Source of the DNA: Opitutia bacterium | Lineage (GTDB): Bacteria > Verrucomicrobiota > Verrucomicrobiia > Opitutales > UBA953 | NCBI GenBank assembly: GCA_947470855.1 | Contig: CANIUQ010000014.1 | Span: 1-41,392, forward strand | Reading direction: 5' to 3' | DNA length: 41,392 nucleotides | Shown: positions 1-7,137 of the stretch, piece after piece | Position numbering within the stretch: the first letter of the stretch is position 1 | Layout of the letters: each line of letters starts with the position of its first letter | The notes under the pieces: generated by a model | Databases searched by the model: none | What the model was told of the DNA's origin: nothing | What the model saw: only the letters and a program-made list of their open reading frames with translations | Translations under genes and position numbers: made by a program

Positions 1-231
1 AATGTGTGCGATGGTTCTCCTGTTAAAAAATCAGATTTGGCTTTGTGGATTGCACAACAAACGGGTGCAGGGAATATTGTCTTTGATGAGCAAGCCCCTG
101 GAGGTCCTCGTCAGCAACGAGGTGCACTTCCACAGCCTAGTCGCATCGTGGACAATTCGAGAATTAGACAGGAATTAGGCTGGAACCCCTTGTATCGCTC
201 GGTTTTTGAGGGATTAAGGGCGTTTCTTTGA
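1..231 (+). CDS. NAD-dependent epimerase/dehydratase-like SDR protein, C-terminal fragment
   Basis: The reading frame is open from the first base and ends at TGA 229-231, so only the last 76 or so residues are present. The fragment begins NVCDGSPVKKSDL, which resembles the 'N-x-x-D' strand followed by a helix in the C-terminal half of extended short-chain dehydrogenases acting on nucleotide sugars. It later reads 'SRIVDNSRIRQELGWNP', matching the usual 'K-x-x-x-N-x-x-L-x-x-x-L-G-W-x-P' ending of that superfamily, and closes with 'FEGLRAFL'. The substrate cannot be told from this part, and the NAD-binding Gly motif lies outside the window. A weak GGGTTA/TAACCC hairpin (247-252 with 272-277) follows. 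The family is fairly sure; the exact enzyme is unknown. Confidence 0.65.
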   Translation, partial: NVCDGSPVKKSDLALWIAQQTGAGNIVFDEQAPGGPRQQRGALPQPSRIVDNSRIRQELGWNPLYRSVFEGLRAFL

Positions 232-298
232 GGATTTTTTATCTCTGGGTTACGGGAGAGTTACATTCAGTTAACCCGACCGCCATCATTCTGTCACA

Positions 299-327
299 TA
301 GGCATGCCATAGTGCTATCGCTATAAC
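299..327 (+). promoter_or_regulatory. Possible promoter of the porin gene
   Basis: TAGGCA (299-304) and TATAAC (322-327) are separated by 17 bases and resemble sigma-70 -35 and -10 boxes (4 of 6 and 5 of 6 matches). The -10 box ends 15 bases before the porin ATG, so the leader would be only about 9 bases. No Shine-Dalgarno sequence fits in it. The call is tentative. Confidence 0.3.
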
Positions 328-342
328 GCATTCCAACTACCT

Positions 343-1629
343 ATGAATACTACCCTCAAATCCATGCTCGTAGCGGCAGCAGCACTCTCCGCTGTTTCCT
401 CCTACGCGCAAGATAAAGCCACGCTCGATCTTCTTGTGAAGAAGGGCCTCATCACCGCCGAAGAGCGCGCGAAGACTTTGGATGAAGCATCCAAAGCTCG
501 TGCCACTTCTGGTCTCAATAAAGTCTTCGTTAAAGAGGACAATACAAAGCGTCTGACGTTTGGTGGACGCGTCCAAACTCAGTATGAGTCAATCGATGCT
601 GAAACTACTGCTAATAGTGGAACCGTAACCCAAGCAACTTCTGTTAGCCAAGCGTTTATGCGTCGTCTTTATCTCGGTTTTCAAGCCGACATGGGTGAGG
701 GTATGTCGGGTGAAATCGTCTACAACTTCGCTGATGACACCTTAGATAAAGCTGTTTGGACTGCCGATACAACTTATGGTAAATTTATCCTCGGTTACCA
801 AAAAGTGCAGTGGGGTCTGGAAGAAAATACATCCTCTTCAAAACTATACACCATCGAGCGTTCAGCTTCCAATCGTTTCTGGAACGAGTCTGTAAGTTCT
901 AGTAGTTTAGGTCGACTTGGTTTTGGTGCTCGTCACACTGGTTTGCATTACTCAAATCGAAATGTCATCGATACCGCTCAGACCCTCGATTACGGTTTCT
1001 CTGTAGCCAATGCAATTCAAGGCGAATCTGCCAGTTCCTCTAATGACATGGCTGTTTTTGCTAACTTAATCTACACTTACAAGATTTCTGACACCAATAG
1101 ACATAGTATTGGTGTTAATTATGGTACGGCGCGTGATACACGAAATGCAGCAGGAACAGCCACGGGTGCCGGCGTAAATGATGCGACTATCTCAGGCTTC
1201 AATCCCTACATTAAGTCTCAATTCGATAAACTTGTTATTCAAGCTGAGTACATGACTACCACTAACGATGCAGTGACTGGTAGTACACCCAATGCCGTTG
1301 AGCGCAAGCCTGCGGGTTATAATGTGATTGTGGCCTACAAGTTAACCGATCAACTCGAAGGCGTAGTGCGTTATTCGGAGTTGGACACCGATGGCCATGG
1401 TGCTGGATTTAACGGTCTCTATCGCGATGCTTCTACCTCGAGTGTCTACAATAAATACGACAGCGTATATGTAGGATTAAACTACTACTTCGTAGAACAT
1501 AATGCTAAAATTGGAATCGGTTATGAGCAAGGTAATGCCAGTGAACTTATGTCGGCAATGGGTGGAACTATAGGTACCGGCAAAGCCAAGGCCGATATCT
1601 ATCGAGTCCAAGCACAGATTCTGTTCTAA
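343..1629 (+). CDS. Outer-membrane porin, OprO/OprP-like
   Basis: This 428-residue protein starts with a Sec signal peptide (MNTTLKS, then a hydrophobic Ala/Val stretch, probable cleavage after SYA near residue 22). Residues 24-55 form a short helical segment (DLLVKKGLITAEERAKTLDE), as often precedes the barrel in phosphate-selective-porin relatives. The rest is alternating-residue beta strands rich in Tyr, Gly and Ser, such as 'LTFGGRVQTQYESID' and 'VYVGLNYYFVEH', and the chain ends in Phe (AQILF), the usual outer-membrane-protein C-terminal signal. It should be a 16-stranded-type trimeric channel for small solutes or anions; the substrate cannot be read from sequence. It is monocistronic, with a likely promoter close to the ATG and a strong terminator just after it. 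ATG 343 puts the signal peptide exactly at the N-terminus. Confidence 0.8.
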   Translation: MNTTLKSMLVAAAALSAVSSYAQDKATLDLLVKKGLITAEERAKTLDEASKARATSGLNKVFVKEDNTKRLTFGGRVQTQYESIDAETTANSGTVTQATSVSQAFMRRLYLGFQADMGEGMSGEIVYNFADDTLDKAVWTADTTYGKFILGYQKVQWGLEENTSSSKLYTIERSASNRFWNESVSSSSLGRLGFGARHTGLHYSNRNVIDTAQTLDYGFSVANAIQGESASSSNDMAVFANLIYTYKISDTNRHSIGVNYGTARDTRNAAGTATGAGVNDATISGFNPYIKSQFDKLVIQAEYMTTTNDAVTGSTPNAVERKPAGYNVIVAYKLTDQLEGVVRYSELDTDGHGAGFNGLYRDASTSSVYNKYDSVYVGLNYYFVEHNAKIGIGYEQGNASELMSAMGGTIGTGKAKADIYRVQAQILF

Positions 1630-1654
1630 ACTTATATTACGTTTCATAGCACTC

Positions 1655-1690
1655 AAGGGCCCGGCGTAAGTCGGGCCCTTTTCATTTTAT
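1655..1690 (+). terminator. Rho-independent terminator of the porin gene
   Basis: A perfect 9-base stem AAGGGCCCG (1655-1663) pairs with CGGGCCCTT (1672-1680) around an 8-base loop. It is followed by the T-rich run TTCATTTT. It lies 26 bases after the porin stop codon and has a T-tract only in the plus direction. Confidence 0.85.
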
Positions 1691-1726
1691 CAAATCACTA
1701 TTCCCTTGGAAGGGGAATCAGGGAGC

Positions 1727-2278
1727 TTAGTTAAAAGGACGGAAATCAGGCGTTGAGGTGGAGTCCGAGTTGATGGATCGGCTTCGTACTCTTATCAACT
1801 CATCTTGTAAATTTTCACGAGCTTTTTGGGCTTCTCTAAGGTTAGCTTCGCAAGCTTCTAAATCTAATTCTAAACGTTTCGTCTTTTCAGAGAGTTCTTT
1901 GACCTCGGAGCCATCGCGCAAGCGAGCGATTTCAGCATTCAGCTCATTGATTCGCAGAGAGGCATCTTCACGTGCTTTCTCCAATTCAGCAACCTTGGTG
2001 TTCGCTTTGGCAATGGTCTCATTGGCCTCTTTGAGGTTTTCGACCGATTGAATGTAAGAGTCTAACTTACTGGTTGCTGCTTTAGCTTTGGCTTCAGCGT
2101 CGAAAGCCCGACGTTCGGCCGTGGCTACCTTGATTCCTGCTTCGCGAATTTGATCGATAGCCTCTTTCTTTGCCTGGTCAGTTGAGGCTCGGGCCTCGGA
2201 CTCGGATAGGGTGGTTACAACGGTTACGCCTAGTAAAGTGGCGATGGTTAAACTGAGAATAACGGTTTGTGGCTTCAT
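1727..2278 (-). CDS. Coiled-coil protein with N-terminal signal/anchor, unknown function
   Basis: I do not recognise this 183-residue protein. Residues 5-24 are hydrophobic (VILSLTIATLLGVTVVTTL) and act as a signal peptide or single membrane anchor. Residues 30-168 are almost wholly Glu/Lys/Ala/Leu heptads (for example AKANTKVAELEKAREDASL and LELDLEACEANLREAQKAR), predicting a long continuous coiled coil. The tail (SINSDSTSTPDFRPFN) is short and polar. This layout suits a periplasmic or inner-membrane structural protein, but no catalytic motif is present. It stands alone between the porin terminator and the decarboxylase gene, transcribed with the latter; the gap to the decarboxylase stop is 67 bases. 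It is likely a real gene because its frame, signal segment and heptads are coherent, but function is unknown. Confidence 0.65.
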   Translation of the reverse strand: MKPQTVILSLTIATLLGVTVVTTLSESEARASTDQAKKEAIDQIREAGIKVATAERRAFDAEAKAKAATSKLDSYIQSVENLKEANETIAKANTKVAELEKAREDASLRINELNAEIARLRDGSEVKELSEKTKRLELDLEACEANLREAQKARENLQDELIRVRSRSINSDSTSTPDFRPFN

Positions 2279-2345
2279 CGTTTATTGGTGGATGAGAAGC
2301 CTAATTTACTGACCCAAAGGGTCAAGTCGCTAGCCAGACGCCCCT

Positions 2346-3521
2346 TTACGACAGTCGGTTCTTATAGTCGGCGTAACCAAATTTCTTAACGATTTGGATT
2401 TGTTTTGAAGTGGGATCGTAGCTGGCGATGGCTGGTAGGGGCACTCCATTAAATGTCGTATTTTTGACGAATGTGTAATGGGACATGTCCATAAAAATCA
2501 GTTGTTGTCCGATTTTTAATGGCGCTGAAAAAGAATAATCACCGATGACATCGCCCGCTAAACAGGTGACGCTACCCAATCGATAAGTATGGGGAAGTTT
2601 GCCCGGCAAATCAGCGTCCATAATGTCAGGGCGGTAAGGCATTTCCAGAGTATCTGGCATATGGCAGGTGGCTGAAACATCGATAATGGCGATATCGACT
2701 TCATTATGGACGATATCCAAGACGGTGCCTACGAGAACGCCTGTGCCGATGCCGATAGCCTCACCAGGCTCAAGGTAGATTTGTAGATGTTGGCCCCAGC
2801 ATGCGCGAAACTCGGTGATAATTTTGACCAATAAATCACAATCGTAGCCCGGGCGTGTAATATGGTGACCTCCGCCAAAGTTAATCCACTTCATCTGAGG
2901 AATAAATTCGCCAAAGTTTTTTTCGAAAGCTTTGACGGTGCGCTCGAGGACATCAGCACCTTGTTGGCACATGGTGTGAAAATGTAACCCCTCCAACCCG
3001 TCGAGGTCGCTTGCTGCTTTAATTTCAGAACGCAACGTGCCTAGGCGAGAGCCTGCTGCACAAGGATTATAGAGAGCTACCTCAACTTCCGCGTGTTGGG
3101 GGTTTACGCGTAACCCGAAGGAAATTTTTCTTCCCGAAGCGAGGGCAGTCGCTCGATGTCGTTTCCACTGATTGGGTGAATTAAACGAAATGTGGTCAGC
3201 GACCTGCAAGAGGCGCGAGAACTCTTCGTCTTTAAAGGCGGGAGAGTAAGCGTGTACTTCACCTCCGAATTCTTCACGTCCAAGCAATGCTTCATGAATA
3301 CCGCTGGCGGTGGTTCCAGCTAGATAGTGGCGAATCAGTTTCGCCTCACTAAATTGAGCGAAGCCTTTGAGGGCTAAAAGGATTTTTGCCCCTGAGCGAT
3401 CCATGACTGAACGGAGGATGCGCAAATTATTTTCGAGTAATCCACGGTGTAAGACGTGGCAAGGGCTAGGCACTTGCGACAGGTCGACTTTTCTAAAGGC
3501 TTCGGTGAGAGGGTCAGACAC
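2346..3521 (-). CDS. nspC: Carboxynorspermidine decarboxylase
   Basis: This PLP enzyme of the alanine-racemase-fold (group IV) decarboxylases removes CO2 from carboxynorspermidine or carboxyspermidine, the last step of the alternative polyamine pathway. Visible marks are the PLP-lysine segment ILLALKGFA, the phosphate-binding WINFGGGHHITRPGYD, EPGEAIG for substrate and PLP binding, and the dimer-interface Cys region SVTCLAGDVIGDY. The open frame extends to 3713, but that would overlap the end of the upstream gene and add residues unlike the family. GTG 3521 (MSDPLTEAFRKVDLSQVPSPCHVL) gives 391 residues and the usual short N-terminus before the 'PSPCHVL' strand. It lies 83 bases downstream of the synthase gene with a hairpin between them, so it is probably in the same transcription unit but attenuated. 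The family is secure; the start is likely but not certain. Confidence 0.87.
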   Translation of the reverse strand: MSDPLTEAFRKVDLSQVPSPCHVLHRGLLENNLRILRSVMDRSGAKILLALKGFAQFSEAKLIRHYLAGTTASGIHEALLGREEFGGEVHAYSPAFKDEEFSRLLQVADHISFNSPNQWKRHRATALASGRKISFGLRVNPQHAEVEVALYNPCAAGSRLGTLRSEIKAASDLDGLEGLHFHTMCQQGADVLERTVKAFEKNFGEFIPQMKWINFGGGHHITRPGYDCDLLVKIITEFRACWGQHLQIYLEPGEAIGIGTGVLVGTVLDIVHNEVDIAIIDVSATCHMPDTLEMPYRPDIMDADLPGKLPHTYRLGSVTCLAGDVIGDYSFSAPLKIGQQLIFMDMSHYTFVKNTTFNGVPLPAIASYDPTSKQIQIVKKFGYADYKNRLS

Positions 3522-3559
3522 AAAAAAGAAATTGTCGGACTCAATGGCGGGTGCAAATG

Positions 3560-3584
3560 AAAAGCCCACAGTCTGCGGGCTTTT
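3560..3584 (-). terminator. Hairpin between the synthase and decarboxylase genes, possible attenuator
   Basis: AAAAGCCCACA (3560-3570) pairs over 11 bases, with one G-T wobble, with TGCGGGCTTTT (3574-3584), leaving a 3-base loop. On the minus strand the right arm ends in four T followed by CATTTG. This is a weak intrinsic terminator between the synthase stop (3605) and the proposed decarboxylase start (3521). Confidence 0.5.
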
Positions 3585-3604
3585 CTCGGCGGGGTTTAAG
3601 TCTC

Positions 3605-4807
3605 TTAAACAGGGAGTTCTTGAATCTGCCAAGGTAGCCCACACTGGTTGAGTTCTGCCATAAAGGGATCGGGGTCGCATTCTTCCATATTCCAAACTCC
3701 AGGTTTTAACCATTTTCCAGTCGCAATCATCGCCCCGCCGATAGCTGCAGGAACACCCGTGGTGTAACTAATAGCCTGAGATTTAACCTCAGCGTAACAC
3801 TCTTGGTGATCACAAACATTGTAGATGAAGATTTTACGTGGCTTGCCGTTTTTGGTGCCCGTGATTTCGCAACCGATACAGGTCTTTCCTTTGGTGCGTG
3901 GACCCAGTGAAGCGGGGTCAGGTAAGAGAGCCTTTAAGAATTGAATCGGGACAATGGAGTGACCTTGGAACTCGATGGGGTCGATTCGTGTCATGCCCAC
4001 GTTTTGTAAAACACGAAGGTGATTGAGGTAATTGTCCGAGAAGGTCATGAAGAAGCGTATGCGTTTTAGGCCTTTGATATTTTTAGCGAGCGACTCTAAT
4101 TCTTCATGGAAAAGAAGGTAACTGGGTTTGGGGCCAATTACGGGGTAGTTATAATCGACGCGTAATTTAGGGTCCAATGGCTCGGTCTCTTTCCACTCTC
4201 CTTTTTCCCAATAGCGTCCGCGTTGAGTGATTTCACGAATATTGATTTCAGGATTAAAGTTAGTGGCGAAGGGATGTCCATGGTCGCCGGCATTGGCATC
4301 CATGATATCGATGGTATCAATGGTATCAAAGAGATGCTTTTGTGCGTAAGCACAGAAAACGTTAGTCACTCCAGGGTCGAATCCTGAGCCGAGTAATGCC
4401 ATGAGCCCCGCTTTCTCAAAACGTTCGCGGTAGGCCCATTGCCAAGAGTACTCGAATTTGGCCAAGTGAGGAGGCTCATAATTGGCGGTATCGATATAAT
4501 GAATCCCGGCATGCAAACAGGCATCCATCAGCGGTAAGTCTTGATAGGGGAGGGCAACATTGATGAGGAGATCAGCGCCAAAAGACTTAATGAGAGCGAC
4601 GGTGGCTTTGACATCATCAGCGTCGATGGCCGCAGTGCGAATGGTTCTTCCTGTGGCGTGCTTCACGTCCGCCGCGATGGCCTTACATTTATTCTCGTTG
4701 CGTGAGGCGAGCATAACGTCGGAGAACGCCACGGTGTTCATCGCGCATTTGTGAGCGACGACATTGCCAACTCCGCCAGCACCGATAATCAGGACTTTTT
4801 TACTCAT
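3605..4807 (-). CDS. Carboxynorspermidine synthase (saccharopine dehydrogenase family)
   Basis: This 400-residue NAD(P)H-dependent enzyme joins aspartate semialdehyde to a diamine (putrescine or diaminopropane) to form carboxyspermidine or carboxynorspermidine, the substrate of the downstream decarboxylase. The N-terminus has the Rossmann motif VLIIGAGGVGNVVAHKC. It is followed by LASRNENKC, HYIDTANYEPP and the family signature LGSGFDPGVTNVFCAYA; the C-terminal half contains GCEITGTKNGKPR and SYTTGVPAAIGGAMIATGKW. It is about the normal length of the bacterial saccharopine-dehydrogenase-like synthases. I chose ATG 4807 (MSKKVLIIGAG) because the Rossmann strand then starts at residue 4; the longer frame to 4891 adds a low-complexity, non-conserved leader. 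Pairing with nspC is what separates this call from a lysine-pathway saccharopine dehydrogenase. Confidence 0.87.
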   Translation of the reverse strand: MSKKVLIIGAGGVGNVVAHKCAMNTVAFSDVMLASRNENKCKAIAADVKHATGRTIRTAAIDADDVKATVALIKSFGADLLINVALPYQDLPLMDACLHAGIHYIDTANYEPPHLAKFEYSWQWAYRERFEKAGLMALLGSGFDPGVTNVFCAYAQKHLFDTIDTIDIMDANAGDHGHPFATNFNPEINIREITQRGRYWEKGEWKETEPLDPKLRVDYNYPVIGPKPSYLLFHEELESLAKNIKGLKRIRFFMTFSDNYLNHLRVLQNVGMTRIDPIEFQGHSIVPIQFLKALLPDPASLGPRTKGKTCIGCEITGTKNGKPRKIFIYNVCDHQECYAEVKSQAISYTTGVPAAIGGAMIATGKWLKPGVWNMEECDPDPFMAELNQCGLPWQIQELPV

Positions 4808-4914
4808 AAGGGGGGCTTTGATTTCTGTCGACAAGTGTGGGCGGGGAAAGAAAAAAGCATAAACATTGCGAGGGCGTAACCTAGGATACACTCCATGGTC
4901 ACCCGAATGGCTGT

Positions 4915-5020
4915 AAAAAACCTTTTGGCTGGCGGGATGGACGGGACTCGAACCCGCGACCTCCTACGTGACAGGCAGGCGCTCTAACCAACTGAGCTAC
5001 CACCCCAGACAGCCAAAAGG
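4915..5020 (-). repeat. 10-base inverted repeat enclosing tRNA-Asp, followed by T6
   Basis: CCTTTTGGCT (4921-4930) and AGCCAAAAGG (5011-5020) are perfect reverse complements on the two sides of tRNA-Asp. On the transcribed minus strand the leader CCTTTTGGC can pair with the trailer GCCAAAAGG. Six T (4920-4915) follow directly. The pre-tRNA would thus have a closing stem that could aid processing, termination or both. Confidence 0.6.
4930..5006 (-). tRNA. tRNA-Asp (GTC)
   Basis: On the minus strand this is a 77-base cloverleaf. The acceptor stem is GGGGTGG with CCATCCC (one G-T pair). The D arm is AGCTCAGTTGGTTAGAGC. The anticodon stem CCTGC/GTAGG holds the loop CTGTCAC, giving anticodon GTC. 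The T arm is GCGGGTTCGAGTCCCGT. The discriminator is G73, the tRNA-Asp identity base, and the 3' CCA is encoded. Confidence 0.96.
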
Positions 5021-5030
5021 AAGTTCAGAA

Positions 5031-5045
5031 AGCCCCTGCTGGGCT
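5031..5045 (-). terminator. Small hairpin after proA
   Basis: AGCCC (5031-5035) pairs with GGGCT (5041-5045) around a 5-base loop. On the minus strand it is followed by TTCTGAAC. It may weakly end proA transcripts before tRNA-Asp. A perfect TTGACA on the minus strand (5055-5050) overlaps this region and could be the -35 box of tRNA-Asp. With 17-base spacing, the start would fall near 5020, although the matching -10 (CTTTCT) is poor. Confidence 0.35.
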
Positions 5046-5071
5046 CACCTGTCAAACGGAAAACCTTCGAG

Positions 5072-6331
5072 TTATGAACGAATCTGGCCGGTCCCAATAA
5101 CCTCAAACTTCCAAGTCGTTAATTCACGTAAGCCCATGGGGCCTCGGGCATGAAGGCGGTCGGTGCTGATTCCGACCTCAGCCCCAAAACCAAATTCGCC
5201 ACCATCAGTAAAGCGGGTGCTTGCATTCCAATAAACACACGCGCTATCGATTTGAGCGAGGAAGGTGCGTGCGACATTTTCATCGGCGGTAATGATTGCG
5301 TCCGAATGATGGGAGCCGAGGGATTCGATGTGTTTGATGGCTTCGTCCAGTCCACTCACCACTTTAACATTTAAAATAAGAGCGAGGTGTTCCGTTTGCC
5401 AGTCTTGCTCAGTGGCTACTCTGGCAGAGGGGATGTACTGTCGAGTGATGGGACAGCCTCGGATTTCGGTATTTTTGGCGAGTAGGGCAGTGCCCAACTG
5501 CGGTAAGAATTGCGGCGCAATGGCGGCATCGACTAATACCGTTTCGGCTGCGTTACAGGCGCTGGGACGCTGACATTTGGCGTTGAGGATGATTTCCTGG
5601 GCCATTTTTAGGTCAGCTTGGGCGTGCACATACACATGGCAGATTCCTGCATCATGTTTAATGACGGGCACGCGAGCGGATTGGACGACGGCTTCGATTA
5701 AGCCAGGCCCGCCTCGAGGAATGATTATATCAACAATTCCGCGTAAAGACCCTAAAGCAGGAACAGCTTCGCGATCAGTGAATGGCAGCAGTGTAGCAGC
5801 AGCAGCGGGAAGTCCTAGGGCTTTTAATCCCGTTGAAAAAGATTGAGCTAAGGCGAGGTTGGTCTGCAACGCTTCGCTACCCCCGCGTAAAATGCAGGCA
5901 TTTCCTGATTTAAGGCATAGGGCTGCCGCATCAATCGTTACATTAGGACGCGACTCGAAAATGATGGCAACTAAACCGAGAGGCACACGACGGCGCACGA
6001 TTTTTAGTCCATTAGGCCGACTCCACGACTCGGTGATTTCTCCGACGGGGTCCGGTAATCGTGCTACATCTTCACAGGCAGAGGCGATTGCCTCCAAGCG
6101 CGAACCATCTAAACGCAGTCGATCCACCATCGCTTCAGTCAATCCTTTCAGGCGAGCAGCGGCCAAGTCTTGGGCATTGGCTGCGAGAATTTTTTCCGCA
6201 TCGGCTCGGATGGCTTGAGCGGCGGCCAGTAGTGCTTGGGTACGTTTTTCACTGCTCGCAAGGGCGACCTCACGAGCGGCTTTTTTGGCGGCGACGGCTA
6301 AAGCAGTGACAGTGGTTAAAAGTTCACTCAT
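5072..6331 (-). CDS. proA: Gamma-glutamyl phosphate reductase
   Basis: ProA reduces glutamyl-5-phosphate with NADPH to glutamate-5-semialdehyde, the second step of proline synthesis, in the cytoplasm. The 419-residue length is normal for the family. Recognisable segments are RRVPLGLVAIIFESRPNVT near residues 112-130, LKSGNACILRGGSEA, and the catalytic-cysteine region AKCQRPSACNAAETVLVD, whose Cys in PSACNA is the nucleophile. YWNASTRFTDGGEFGFGAEVGIST, the family's C-terminal signature, is also present. ATG 6331 overlaps the stop of proB by 4 bases (TCATTG on the plus strand), so the pair is translationally coupled. The product semialdehyde cyclises to pyrroline-5-carboxylate; proC is not in the window. 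This is a secure call. Confidence 0.96.
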   Translation of the reverse strand: MSELLTTVTALAVAAKKAAREVALASSEKRTQALLAAAQAIRADAEKILAANAQDLAAARLKGLTEAMVDRLRLDGSRLEAIASACEDVARLPDPVGEITESWSRPNGLKIVRRRVPLGLVAIIFESRPNVTIDAAALCLKSGNACILRGGSEALQTNLALAQSFSTGLKALGLPAAAATLLPFTDREAVPALGSLRGIVDIIIPRGGPGLIEAVVQSARVPVIKHDAGICHVYVHAQADLKMAQEIILNAKCQRPSACNAAETVLVDAAIAPQFLPQLGTALLAKNTEIRGCPITRQYIPSARVATEQDWQTEHLALILNVKVVSGLDEAIKHIESLGSHHSDAIITADENVARTFLAQIDSACVYWNASTRFTDGGEFGFGAEVGISTDRLHARGPMGLRELTTWKFEVIGTGQIRS

Positions 6332-7092
6332 TGCAGAGAGAAGTGTGTACCAATTTTTTTCTTGGCGGCTAAATCCAAGAGCACGTTTTTGCGGCGACCA
6401 TTGGCGATAATCGTATCGACACCGCCTTCAGCGGCAATTTCAGCGGCTTGCAGTTTTGTAATCATACCACCGACGTTGCGTTCCGACCCTGCGCCACCAG
6501 CGAGGGAGCGAATGGAGTGATCGATTTTTTTGACCGCAGGAATGAGTTTACCTGATCCATCTGCTTTGGTCATCAATCCGTCGATGCCTGAGAGAATAAT
6601 CAATAAATCGGCTTCAATGAGCGTAGCGACATAGGCCGACAGGCGATCGTTATCGCCAACTTTAATTTCTTCATCCGCGATGGCATCGTTTTCGTTGATG
6701 ATGGGGATGAATTTCTTGCGAGAAAGAAGTAAGTCGAGTGTGGCGCGTGCATTGCGTGTACAGGCGCGACTATCGAGGTCCCAATAAGTGAGCAACATCT
6801 GCGCACTAAGAAGTCGGTGTTTAGCGAAATTTTTTCCGTAGACTGACATTAACTCAGGTTGCCCAACGGTGGCACAGGCTTGTAATTCGCGGGCATCTCG
6901 TGGGCGTTTATTGAGCTTCATTGCCGTCATGCCTGCTGCAACTGCTCCCGAGGAGACGAGAACCACTTCTATGCCACGTTTGGTTAAAGCTGCCACTTGA
7001 TTGGCGATGCGTGCGATTTGTGCACGATCAACCTTGCCGTCTTTGCGAGTCAGCAAACCAGAACCTAATTTAATTACCCATCGTTTAGCCAT
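6328..7092 (-). CDS. proB: Glutamate 5-kinase lacking the PUA domain
   Basis: ProB phosphorylates glutamate with ATP and is the committed, proline-inhibited step of proline synthesis. The 254 residues cover the amino-acid-kinase domain only: WVIKLGSGLLTRKDG at the N-terminus, VVLVSSGAVAAGM, PIINENDAIADEEIKVGDNDRLSA for substrate and ATP binding, and SGIDGLMTKADGSGK. The N-terminus and proline-loop residues are normal. The C-terminal PUA domain of about 100 residues found in the 367-residue E. coli enzyme is absent. The chain stops after KKIGTHFSLQ, where that linker would begin. PUA-less kinases are known in several phyla, so this is a variant rather than a truncation. The gene overlaps proA by 4 bases. 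Confidence 0.95.
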   Translation of the reverse strand: MAKRWVIKLGSGLLTRKDGKVDRAQIARIANQVAALTKRGIEVVLVSSGAVAAGMTAMKLNKRPRDARELQACATVGQPELMSVYGKNFAKHRLLSAQMLLTYWDLDSRACTRNARATLDLLLSRKKFIPIINENDAIADEEIKVGDNDRLSAYVATLIEADLLIILSGIDGLMTKADGSGKLIPAVKKIDHSIRSLAGGAGSERNVGGMITKLQAAEIAAEGGVDTIIANGRRKNVLLDLAAKKKIGTHFSLQ

Positions 7093-7110
7093 AAGCAGAA
7101 AGGAAACTTT

Positions 7111-7125
7111 GCGGATGAAATCCGC
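7111..7125 (-). terminator. Hairpin between ruvB and proB
   Basis: GCGGAT (7111-7116) and ATCCGC (7120-7125) form a 6-base stem with a 3-base loop. The minus-strand continuation AAAGTTTCCTTT is moderately T-rich. It sits in the 45-base gap after ruvB and may separate ruvB from proBA. Confidence 0.4.
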
Positions 7126-7137
7126 CCCTGTCCAGCG

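Noticed and set aside
1701-1717. TTCCC/GGGAA hairpin as terminator of the coiled-coil gene
   Set aside because: The stem is only five to seven bases and the following minus-strand run is not T-rich enough to be convincing.
3522-3713. Longer carboxynorspermidine decarboxylase beginning at 3713
   Set aside because: It would overlap the synthase gene by 109 bases and contain the intergenic hairpin; the added sequence is unlike the family.
4808-4891. Longer carboxynorspermidine synthase beginning at 4891
   Set aside because: The extra 28 residues precede the Rossmann strand and resemble translated promoter DNA.
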